In this document: positions 14,228-22,982 of the stretch, one piece after another | How the letters are laid out: each line of letters starts with the position of its first letter | Position numbering within the stretch: position 1 is the first letter of the stretch | Source of the DNA: Stentor coeruleus | Lineage: Eukaryota; Ciliophora; Heterotrichea; Heterotrichida; Stentoridae | Direction: 5' to 3' | DNA: 23,153 nucleotides | NCBI GenBank assembly: GCA_001970955.1 | Contig: MPUH01001134.1 | Location: forward strand, 1 to 23,153 | Notes under the pieces: model-generated | Databases searched by the model: none | Told to the model about the DNA's origin: nothing | The model's input: the letters and a program-made list of their open reading frames with translations, nothing else | Translations under genes and position numbers: made by a program

Positions 14228-16774
14228 CTAGGATTTACTCAGCCTGTTTTTAACTTTTTCGATTTTTTCTAGGACATCTTCAGTATCTTCATCTACTTTA
14301 TTATTTTTTTCATAAACATTCTTGCATTTTTCAAGATATCTGATAGCTTTTTCCCAATCATTGCTAGCTACACAAGTATTAGCCATATTATAATAGCATA
14401 ATCCTACATCCACATGATTTTCTCCTAAAACTAATTTCCTGATTCGTTTGCATTTTTTAAAATTTTTGAAAGCATTATAAGTTTCTCTAAGCCTAACATT
14501 CGAATTTCCCAGATAATTACACAAATCCGCTATTTCTAAATCTTTTTCATCCAAAACTGTTTTCTTAACTTTTTTACATTTTTCATAGAGCTCTTTAGCT
14601 TTTTTATAATTTTTCTTATAATACCAGACACTTGCTAGATTGTTATAAATTTTAGCTATTTCTAAATCATCTTTAGGAAGTAAAAACTCTTTAATTTCTC
14701 TGCATTTTTCATAATATTCCAAAGCTTCTTCATATTTTTCTGCATAGTAACAAGAACTTCCAAGACAATTATAAGCATCAGCTAATTCTAAATTTTTACA
14801 CATACAAAAATTCTCTATAAAAACAACACATTTTTCAAAATACTCAATTGCCTGAGAAAAGTTTTCCATATAATAAAATGTAAATGCAAGATTGTTGTAT
14901 ATTATAGCTAGGTCAGCATGATTTAAAGGAAGATTTTTTTCTCTTATTTTTTTGCATTTATTATAAAATCCTAAAGCTTTATTGTAATCTTCTGAATAAT
15001 AATAAACATTTCCTAAATGATTATAGGATTCAGCTAGTTCTAAATGCTCAGATGGTAGTTCTTTAGCTCGTATATTTTGACAGCGAGTATAATAATCTAA
15101 AGCTATTTCATAATTTTCATTATTAAAATAACTATTGCCTAAAGAATTGTAAATATAAGCTAAATCCAAGTTTTCATTAGGTAAATACTTTTCTCTAAGA
15201 TTTTGACATTTTTTAAAGAAGTTTATTGCTGTGTTATAGTCTTTTTTATCATAGTGCATTTGACCTATTTTCATTTGGATTTCAGCTTGTTTTAAATAAG
15301 CTAAAGAATTTATGTTGTTTAAAATTTTCGAACATGATTTATGCAAACACTTACTTTGAATATATAAATTGTTTTCTTTAGAAGTGGTTAGGATAAAATC
15401 AGGGACTTGAGCTGATAGGAATTTCGAATAAAGACATTCACTTTTATTATAAAATTCTAATGATTTTTCTAAGGAGTTTAAAGTTTTCCATGTATCGCCT
15501 AGATGATGATAAATACTAGCTAATTCTAAACCATATGACCCAAAAAACTTTTCTGCAAGTTTTTTACATTGTTCAAGAAATTCAAGATGTTTTTCTGTAT
15601 CTTCAAGATCAAGAGGAGTACAATGAAGTTCAATAAAAAGTTTAGTCGTGCTTAATAGTTCAGGAGGGACAATTTTTGAAATCAAATCAACACTATTGAG
15701 TAAAATTTTTTTTTTTATTTTTTCAGTATTTGCTTTAAAGTTTTCTTGAGGGTTTTTAAAGCTTGATAGATATATGTCTAAGTTTCTCATAATAGAAACT
15801 GACATGTAGTAAAATTCTTCTTCTGAGGAATCTTCAAAAGTTATGCTATTTTGTAAATCAAAATCATTTTTTGTGTAAATTAATGATTCGTTTAGCTTTT
15901 CAGAGAACTTTGGATCGCTATCAGGGTTGGATAAATCAGAAAATTTCAAACTACCTTGAGAGGAAGTTTCGGGAGAATCAGTTTTTTTTGACTCTTTTCC
16001 CTTTTTTGCTATAAGTTTAGAGTATTTATCTTTTATTTTCAGTAATTCTACATAACTATCTTCAAGTTTTTTCTTCAGTTTGGAATTTTTTTTCTTCAAG
16101 GTATCATTTTGTTCTAGAAAATTTTCATTATTTAACACTATTTTTTTTTGTAGTATATCAAGCTCAGATACTTTTTTAGCTTCTATTGTGGCTACTGAGC
16201 ATTGAAAGCTTTGAATTAGAAGGTCTTTTGTTTCAATTTCATTATGAAATTTCTCTTTTAATGATTCCATTTCAAGAATAAGATCTTTTTTTGATCGAAT
16301 TAGGAAATGTACCGATTTTCTCATTGATTTAAGTTCATCTGCTATTTCAAAATAGGTTTTTTCATTAATTTGTAGAGGATAAAAGCTAAGAAATAACTCA
16401 ATAGACTCTTTGCATCTCATAACACGTTTTTCAAAAGGTAAAAATACTGGAAGTATTTCTTTTAGATTATTGATATTGTTTGTTTTAATAAGCTCTTTAG
16501 CTTTATTAAACTTTTCTTTGAGCTCAACAGTAAGTCTATGGCATTTTTCATCAATAAAACTCTTCAGTTTGTTTACTGAATCATGTATGTTTTGGCTTAT
16601 GACTTGCTCCTCTTTTCGTAAAATTTTTATTTGTTTACTTGGATCAAGAGAAGAAAATAATGTATCATACTTTGGAAATTGGGTTTCACAATTAGTTTTT
16701 ATTATATTTTGTTGATAAGGACATTGGGAATTTTTAACAGGTTCGTGTAGGAATTCTTTATATGAACACAACAT
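14228..16774 (-). CDS. Coiled-coil plus TPR (kinesin-light-chain-like repeat) protein
   Basis: An 848-residue protein with an ATG start. Residues about 40-260 are helical, with a coiled coil ending in KKKNSKLKKKLEDSYVELL. A Ser/Lys/Asp-rich linker (about 260-330) follows. After one degenerate TPR (LASIYHHLGDTWK) there are eight tandem 42-residue repeats from about 496 to 820, each with the pattern xAxxYNxLGxxYY...Y..AxxYYxKC. The 42-residue length is that of kinesin-light-chain/TPR_12-type repeats, which form peptide-binding superhelices. All eight repeats carry Cys at position 28, whereas the degenerate first one has Ser. The N-terminal CxxxxxxxxxxxxC-type cysteines do not form a recognisable B-box. 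An adaptor or scaffold role is likely, but the partner is unknown. The C-terminal 30 residues are charged and helical. Confidence 0.92.
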   Translation of the reverse strand: MLCSYKEFLHEPVKNSQCPYQQNIIKTNCETQFPKYDTLFSSLDPSKQIKILRKEEQVISQNIHDSVNKLKSFIDEKCHRLTVELKEKFNKAKELIKTNNINNLKEILPVFLPFEKRVMRCKESIELFLSFYPLQINEKTYFEIADELKSMRKSVHFLIRSKKDLILEMESLKEKFHNEIETKDLLIQSFQCSVATIEAKKVSELDILQKKIVLNNENFLEQNDTLKKKNSKLKKKLEDSYVELLKIKDKYSKLIAKKGKESKKTDSPETSSQGSLKFSDLSNPDSDPKFSEKLNESLIYTKNDFDLQNSITFEDSSEEEFYYMSVSIMRNLDIYLSSFKNPQENFKANTEKIKKKILLNSVDLISKIVPPELLSTTKLFIELHCTPLDLEDTEKHLEFLEQCKKLAEKFFGSYGLELASIYHHLGDTWKTLNSLEKSLEFYNKSECLYSKFLSAQVPDFILTTSKENNLYIQSKCLHKSCSKILNNINSLAYLKQAEIQMKIGQMHYDKKDYNTAINFFKKCQNLREKYLPNENLDLAYIYNSLGNSYFNNENYEIALDYYTRCQNIRAKELPSEHLELAESYNHLGNVYYYSEDYNKALGFYNKCKKIREKNLPLNHADLAIIYNNLAFTFYYMENFSQAIEYFEKCVVFIENFCMCKNLELADAYNCLGSSCYYAEKYEEALEYYEKCREIKEFLLPKDDLEIAKIYNNLASVWYYKKNYKKAKELYEKCKKVKKTVLDEKDLEIADLCNYLGNSNVRLRETYNAFKNFKKCKRIRKLVLGENHVDVGLCYYNMANTCVASNDWEKAIRYLEKCKNVYEKNNKVDEDTEDVLEKIEKVKNRLSKS

Positions 16775-17802
16775 ATTTAACTATATTACTGTAGAGAATA
16801 ATGTGGAAAAAGTCTTCTAGAAATATAAATCATGGAAATTTTGGGCTTTTTAGGGATTGAAATTAATAGTTTTAAGTTCTTAGGTAAAGCTTAAATGCTT
16901 TAGATTGCTTTAATTTTTTTTATATGTTGTAAATAAAGCTTATAACAAATTTTTAGCTCATTTGCTTGGGGTAGTGGAAGTACTAGATGAAAATTAGATT
17001 TCTATAAAGGTAATATAATCATATAATTTTTAAGATTTAGACTAATTACAATATTCACCTTTATGAATTGTAAAAACCCTTAGTCACTTCTAAGAAAACT
17101 TGAATAAAGTTCATCTATCATAAATCAGAATTATTTTATAGGTCTAAAATATTTATTATACTATCCCAATGCCAAATACAAACCTTAACCTCAAAGCATT
17201 CCAAAATCCAAAATTTATACAAATAATGCTATGAAAAAATACAAAATATCTCATCTTCAGGTATTTAATTTTAAACTACTGGAAATTAAAATTCCCATAA
17301 AAATCCCTTTCATCGAAGTATCCAAGAGAAAAAATTAACCGTTTTATCTCTAAAGGTATTTTCAAAAGAAACTTTAAAAAAAAATTTTTCTAAACAGAAA
17401 TTCCTATTATCAGAATCGTATAAAAAAAATCAAAAAATAGCGAAAAAAACTTTTTTGTAAGTTTATTATAAGCATCTATATTATCATTTTATAATTTACC
17501 AAAAGTTTAGTTTGTAATATTTTTTATTATAGTTTATTGGAAGAAAAGGAAAGTCTAAAGCTAAATTATTAGTATTTTAAACTCTAAATCTAAAAAAAAA
17601 TATAACTATTTATGGTAAATTATATAAGCTCATTACATAAAAGTAATCATTTGCAACTTGAATCAAGATTTGAACATTATTGGCACTTGTTAATTACAGA
17701 ATATAAATTGTATAATATTTTAAGAAAAAAGACATGATTTTTTGAGTTTCTAATGCTTTTCTGATATGATAAAATGATTTTGAGTAAATTTATAAAAATT
17801 TA
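16775..17802. promoter_or_regulatory. Divergent intergenic region, promoter of the receptor gene at its right end
   Basis: 1,028 bp between two divergent genes, so it should contain both promoters. It is AT-rich with long A and T runs (about 17370-17460). I find no convincing gene; a 41-codon ORF at 17612 is within chance. The last 46 bp (17757-17802) closely resemble the 48 bp upstream of the paralogous gene at 22983, sharing ttttctgatatg exactly and then an atttataaa-[ag]-atttaATG context. This conserved proximal block is the only candidate regulatory element. Confidence 0.5.
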
Positions 17803-20800
17803 ATGTTAATGGTAAACTTGATGCTTCTTATGATAATTGTTGTAGGCCTCAATTCTTCAGATATTTTAGTGTTTTATAGTGATTCCACATCAGAGTCAAT
17901 TCTTTCAGAGTTTTCAAAATACGAAAATAAGATGAAGATTCAGTCAACTACAAACTATTTAAGCATCTTAGAAGAAATAAATTTCGAGGAATATTTGCTA
18001 TTTCTTGACATAACTTCTTCTCAAGCTTACCTTCCAATTTTAGATGCCATATGTGAAGCCCTTGAAATTGCATACATAACCATTTCTCCCGCTGATCCAA
18101 CATCTTTTTCAAAGTTCAGATTTCACATTAAAAATCCATTCAATATTAATGCAGATGCCATATCCTTACTAGGTAAGCATCTACATCTAAAAAACATTGC
18201 TATATTAACCTCAAGTAATTATGATAACGTTAAAATAGGAGATTTGATTAAAAATAATTTCGCTTCTGATATTACATCAACAATTGTTTACGATGAGAAT
18301 ATTAATCAGCAACAAAGTAATACTATGATCCGAGGAATGATTAAAGTTAAAGGGATAAGAAATCTTCTAATAATTGATAGCGGAAATTCTTTAGAAAAAA
18401 TACAAAACAGTATTAAAGATTCAAAGCTTTCAACGAATGGAAGTGTAATTATTTTCTTGACTCAAAGCTTAAATACTGTAGGGATTGAAGGAAGTCTTAT
18501 ACTCTGCCAAGAAGGTACTGATATTTCAGTGTCAGATAGTAATTTTTATTCATTTTTTTTTGCACAAGCCTTAGAAAAAATATATTTTTCAAATATCACA
18601 TCTATTCAAAACTCTAAAAGTATCTTAGATTATCTCAATTCTTACTATAAAGCTCATTTTCTTTTTGAAGTTTATTCTATATTTAACATCCAAAACTCAA
18701 CATATTTAAATGTTGGCTCAGTCAATGAAGATGTAAAAATATACTCATCTATTATATATCCTGGAGGTATTACAAATCTAAACATAGAAAATAGTTTAGT
18801 AACAGTAAAAGTATCAATAGCAAATGGTACTTCAGAAATTTATAATTTAAATTCTTACTATGCATTTTCTTATCTTTATGAAGCAGCGAGATATGCTGTT
18901 TACAGAAGTAATGCTATGAATGAATTCCCAAATTTTAGATTCGAACTTTATAATACAGATTGTGGCATATTTTTATATGATCCAACATGGTATGAAATGT
19001 GTTTTTCTTCTCTTATAAAAAATTTAGGAATCGCATATATGACAAGTTTATGGCCAGTATCAGCTCTTGGAAATTTATTAACTTTAAGAAAAATGGGTGT
19101 TTTTATTCCTCAAATATCAGCTTTAACTCAAGATGACATTTTTGACAATAAAACTGAATATCCAGAATTTTTTAAATTAACTCTTAAAGTAAAAGATGTA
19201 ATACCTAATCCTTTGGTATTAGGAAGATCTTTTGGATGGAAAAGTGTTAATGTTTTTATTTCAGAAGAATTTAAAAGTATGCATAAAGAAATTATTGAAT
19301 ACTCTAAGAATAATGGTTTTGATCTTGCAAATCCTGAGTCAATGAGAATATTTCCAGCTAATTATACTCGACAGGATTTTCCAAAATATCGTAGTTACTT
19401 TGAAGCAGCAAAAAATAACAGTTGTCGGATTTTTGGCATAATAGCATCTGCTTCAACTCAATATATTATAGAAGGTCTATACGATATTGGTTTACGTAAA
19501 GGAGATTTTATAACATTTAGTGGAACAGAGCTTTATAGTATTCTAACTGAAGAAAAAAATGAAGAGTATTTAAATAAAGTACGAGAGCTTTTGCCAGGTA
19601 GTTTTTTAAGTGCATATGCAGAATGGTCAGGAATACTTGGAATGTCTCTTAAAGCTGAGATGTCGAAAATATTCCCTGAAATATCATATATGTGCATGGT
19701 ATATGATAGTTTTTCTGTAATAAAAAATACATTTGAGTTTATGATAAAAAAAGGATTAGATTATGAAAATACTACAGAATTCGCTGCAGCTATAAGAAAT
19801 ATTAATAGTATTGGGTGCTTAGGAAGTCTTAGCTTTGATAGAGAGTCAAATAGCAGAGCATCTTCTAAATTTCTAATTCAGCAAATACTTTTAAATGAAA
19901 CTTCAAATGATTTTTATTTGAATGATGTAATAATTGCTGATAGATATTCTGTTAATGCAATAACTACTATTTCAGAAATTGAATGGATGACTTTAGATGG
20001 ATCTACTCCGACAAACTTTAGACCTATATCAGATTGTCCTTTTGATAATTATATTATTAAAAATGTATCAGAGCCTAAAAAAGTTTTATATGGATTATCT
20101 GCTTTTTTTGCTTTTCTCACTGTAATAAGCGCATATTTATCCTCAAAAATAAATCAATCATCTTTAATCGAAATTACAGAAAAAATTCCAATTTCTTTAT
20201 CTGATTATATTTTTATGAGTTACTTTTTTTTTCAAATATTCCAATATTTAACTCAAGGTCCTGAACAAAAAACATACAAGTATATTGTCAATAATTTTCA
20301 AATTATGATTTCATTGGACTTCAACCTTTACTTCAATTTAAAAAATGAAATTTTCTGGCATTTTTTCTATTCAGTATTAGTTTTAAGCTATATCTGGATA
20401 TTTCTTTGCATTTTTATAATGCTTAAAATAGATTTAAGATATTCATCAAACTATATTATAAACAAAATCAGCTTTGCTTGCGACATATTTTTACCATTAT
20501 TTGGACATCTAGGCTTTATTCCTATGGTATCAATGTTATTCAATATATATGGTTGCAATCAAGGCATTGGAGATGATTTGACAGAAAGCTTTTTAGATTC
20601 AGACTGCACATGTTTTTGTTACAAAAATGCTCATCTTACAGTTATGACGTTTACTACGATAAGTCTTACATTTTTTATTCCATTGGCAGTATTTTATAGA
20701 CCAGAGTGGGAAAAACGGCAAAAAATGCTTAATTTAAATACAAAGCCAAGCTATTTATCTGTTACAAGTATTGTACAAATTTTAATAATTATCATTGCCA

Positions 20801-21237
20801 AAAATCTAAAAAGTGAAAATGAAATGGTTGCAGGTATAATTATTAGCTGCCTTCTTGCATGCTTATTGATCGCAACTTCAGTTATTAAACCTTTTAATTA
20901 TATGAGAATGCATATTATGCAATTAACAAGCTTAGTTTTTTCACTTTGGGGCATTTTAACAGCAACTGCTATTGGGATAATATTAAGTTTTACAACTTGG
21001 CTCCTAGTTGAATTCATTGGTTCTATACTCATTTTGATTTTTGGCTTAATTGCATTAAGTCGCTATAGAAATTTGCTTTACTCTAATGAGATAAACATCG
21101 TTCCAAAATTATTTATTTTCCAATTTAGTTTTGGCAAGAAAAAATATGTTATAAATGATGATAGCCCTAGCAATAGTTTAGAAGAAGAAAGGTTTAATAA
21201 CATTGATTCTGTATATACTTATCAGATCAAGTCTTAA
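17803..21237 (+). CDS. Large receptor-like protein: two PBP1-like ectodomains plus about nine membrane segments
   Basis: A 1,144-residue protein. Signal peptide about 1-18. The ectodomain (about 20-755) seems to hold two periplasmic-binding-protein type-1 (ANF-receptor-like) modules. The first has DILVFYSDSTSES and FLDITSSQAYLPILDAICE, like iGluR amino-terminal domains. The second (about 345-720) has MGVFIPQISALTQDDIF, EYPEFFKLTL and FGWKSVNVFISEEF in the order expected of an ANF_receptor fold. Many N-x-S/T sites suit an extracellular location. Hydrophobic segments lie at about 762-783, 800-818, 850-875, 894-918, 945-965, 985-1003, 1008-1028, 1041-1063 and 1066-1086, with a Cys-rich loop (CNQGIGDD, then DCTCFC) at about 919-940. 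The tail is short and cytosolic; no kinase or cyclase domain is visible. Ligand sensing is inferred. It resembles class C GPCRs in layout, but the count and motifs are not clearly 7tm_3. A partial paralogue starts at 22983. Confidence 0.9.
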   Translation: MLMVNLMLLMIIVVGLNSSDILVFYSDSTSESILSEFSKYENKMKIQSTTNYLSILEEINFEEYLLFLDITSSQAYLPILDAICEALEIAYITISPADPTSFSKFRFHIKNPFNINADAISLLGKHLHLKNIAILTSSNYDNVKIGDLIKNNFASDITSTIVYDENINQQQSNTMIRGMIKVKGIRNLLIIDSGNSLEKIQNSIKDSKLSTNGSVIIFLTQSLNTVGIEGSLILCQEGTDISVSDSNFYSFFFAQALEKIYFSNITSIQNSKSILDYLNSYYKAHFLFEVYSIFNIQNSTYLNVGSVNEDVKIYSSIIYPGGITNLNIENSLVTVKVSIANGTSEIYNLNSYYAFSYLYEAARYAVYRSNAMNEFPNFRFELYNTDCGIFLYDPTWYEMCFSSLIKNLGIAYMTSLWPVSALGNLLTLRKMGVFIPQISALTQDDIFDNKTEYPEFFKLTLKVKDVIPNPLVLGRSFGWKSVNVFISEEFKSMHKEIIEYSKNNGFDLANPESMRIFPANYTRQDFPKYRSYFEAAKNNSCRIFGIIASASTQYIIEGLYDIGLRKGDFITFSGTELYSILTEEKNEEYLNKVRELLPGSFLSAYAEWSGILGMSLKAEMSKIFPEISYMCMVYDSFSVIKNTFEFMIKKGLDYENTTEFAAAIRNINSIGCLGSLSFDRESNSRASSKFLIQQILLNETSNDFYLNDVIIADRYSVNAITTISEIEWMTLDGSTPTNFRPISDCPFDNYIIKNVSEPKKVLYGLSAFFAFLTVISAYLSSKINQSSLIEITEKIPISLSDYIFMSYFFFQIFQYLTQGPEQKTYKYIVNNFQIMISLDFNLYFNLKNEIFWHFFYSVLVLSYIWIFLCIFIMLKIDLRYSSNYIINKISFACDIFLPLFGHLGFIPMVSMLFNIYGCNQGIGDDLTESFLDSDCTCFCYKNAHLTVMTFTTISLTFFIPLAVFYRPEWEKRQKMLNLNTKPSYLSVTSIVQILIIIIAKNLKSENEMVAGIIISCLLACLLIATSVIKPFNYMRMHIMQLTSLVFSLWGILTATAIGIILSFTTWLLVEFIGSILILIFGLIALSRYRNLLYSNEINIVPKLFIFQFSFGKKKYVINDDSPSNSLEEERFNNIDSVYTYQIKS

Positions 21238-21763
21238 TTTAGAATAAAGTTATTAGTAAAATAAAAAATCCTGGCTGAGAATTTTTTTCTAAATACTTTA
21301 TATATAAATACAATATAAAAAGTTAAGGTTAAAAATTTAGTAGATTAACATATAGTTTAAAGTAAATATTTATCTTATTATAAAGATTAATTATTTTTTT
21401 AGTAACATATGCATTTTCTATACCAAAATAAGGCTTAGTGAGCCTAAAAGGCTATAAAATATTTTTATTTACTTTTAATCAGGCTTATGTAAATCATAAA
21501 TAAAATCTCCATAGTAATTTTAACTTTAGTTTTGAAATAATTTAGCCATCTAATTCAACATATAAATTTCCTGTAATTAAAAAATTATATTCTGATGTTC
21601 ATCTTTTCAAAGAAAATCCAATATATATATTCCTAATCTGTCTAATTTTTCCCTTTTATTATAAGTGGCATATAAAATTTTTCTTTATTTCTTTCTATTG
21701 TTAAGTCTTTAAGTCAATTATTTAAACAAATAATGGCTGAATCTTATTATAATCTTTGTTTAA
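21238..21763. other. Intergenic spacer downstream of the receptor gene
   Basis: 526 bp of AT-rich sequence. A small hairpin-forming stretch aggcttagtgagcct (21431-21445, 5-bp stem, 5-nt loop) lies about 200 bp after the stop codon; it may be chance. No gene is seen. Confidence 0.5.
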
Positions 21764-22644
21764 ATGGGTGCTTGTTGTTCTGTTAAGATAACTATGATGC
21801 CTTTATCTAAAAAAGAAAAAGAAGTTCACTCCTAGAAATCACTAAAATTTCCAGAAGGTATTCCTATGGAATTTAAAAAGAAGCAAACACAGTTTTTTCA
21901 CTATCTATTTCTATTCAAGATATATTTTAGTAATTTTTTCTTGAAGAGATATTTCAAGAAATTTTTGATAAAGTCAAACTATTCCTAAAAGAGAAGGTTC
22001 ACAAAAAGTATACAAGAAAAGAATTCATAGCCTCAGAGCTTTTACAATGCATTAAATTATGGTTTTGATAGAAATTAATTAAATAAAGAGATGAGGTTAC
22101 TTTTTTTTACAAAAAGTAAAGTTTTTTTTAGCCCTTTGAAAGATTAGAAAGTTGTTTCTTTAGTACAAATTTATACAGTTCCAAACTAAATCAAGAACAA
22201 AATTAAACATAAATACAAAAAAAACTACTGAGATTTCTGTAATGCTTGATAATTATGACTATACATGAAAGGGTTGACTCTTTGATTAAAGACTTACCTA
22301 TTTTAGCTATTCTCATAAATAAAAGAAGTGGTGGAATGCATATTTTGATATTTATTTAATTAGAATTTTTATATATTCTATGATCTAAAAGGAAAAAATC
22401 CTTCTTAATATAATAATTTTCGATAAAACTAGCCGAAATATCAACAGTATATGAATATAAAATCATAATATATCAAGAATAATTACTATTTCAAGATTGA
22501 AAATGAATTAGTTCTGAAGTTAATGAAATAAAATAGTTTGCTTAAAAGTTTATCGATTCAAGTACAAATCTGAATGCAAAGAAGTTTCCTAAGTTAACTC
22601 CCATAAGGAGAGAATATTTTATTTTTATTGAATATAGTTTATAA
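21764..22644 (+). pseudogene. Possible degraded gene of unknown family between the receptor copies
   Basis: The stretch begins with ATG and MGACCSVKITMM, an N-terminus of the N-myristoyl plus palmitoyl-cysteine type, but stops after 23 codons (TAG at 21833). The same frame continues with KSLKFPEGIPMEFKKKQTQF. The frame then moves to 21934-22065 (EEIFQEIFDKVKLFLKEKVH, YTRKEFIASELLQC), then to about 22224-22450 (KKWWNAYFDIYLIRIFIYSM, LLNIIIFDKTSRN) with several stops, and ends in a third frame closing at 22642 (NAKKFPKLTPIRREYFIFIE). A 17-nt segment with GT...AG ends (21930-21946) would join the first two pieces if removed; an indel is equally possible. I do not recognise the family. Open stretches of this length are not significant in DNA this AT-rich, so the call rests on residue pattern and collinearity. 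Confidence 0.38.
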
Positions 22645-22651
22645 GCTAATC

Positions 22652-22784
22652 GATAAGGCTTTCATATTTATTCTTACTCCCCTAATGGTAAATAAGGTAT
22701 TTTATTTTATATAAACATAATAAGCCTTATCATAGATAAAGCATAAAATACCTTATCTTATGCAAATCATAAAATACCTTATCT
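22652..22784. repeat. Cluster of short inverted and direct repeats
   Basis: The 17-mer cataaaataccttatct occurs exactly at 22742-22758 and 22768-22784. Its 14-base core ataaaataccttat appears in inverted form (ataaggtattttat) at 22692-22705. A second inverted pair, gataaggctt (22652-22661) and aagccttatc (22722-22731), interleaves with it. The cluster lies 200-330 bp upstream of the second receptor copy and just after the possible pseudogene. It could be a regulatory module, a replication or breakage site, or a remnant of a mobile element. Confidence 0.7.
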
Positions 22785-22982
22785 ATTGTGAAAGGCTCAT
22801 GCTAATTTTTTAAAAATTACCTTTTTAAATTTTTTAAATATCAGCATTAAAATCCTATAGTCAAAACTGTACTAAAAAACCATTTAAGCTCATAGTGAAA
22901 TAATAAATTTTTTGGCTTCATTGTTCCTTATGGATTTTCTGATATGGCTAAAAATGATTTTTAATACATTTATAAAGATTTA
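22785..22982 (+). promoter_or_regulatory. Proximal upstream region of the second receptor copy
   Basis: The 48 bp directly before the start codon (22935-22982) match the upstream block of the first copy: ttttctgatatg is shared exactly and the segment adjoining the ATG differs by only a few bases. The more distal part (22785-22930) does not visibly match, so the duplication boundary or the conserved control region probably lies near 22920. Confidence 0.5.

Noticed and set aside
16410..16715. 101-codon plus-strand ORF
   Set aside because: Antisense to the helical N-terminal part of the coiled-coil TPR protein; Phe/Leu/Ser-rich shadow.
17612..17737. 41-codon ORF in the divergent spacer
   Set aside because: Too short to distinguish from chance; no domain and no counterpart upstream of the second receptor copy.
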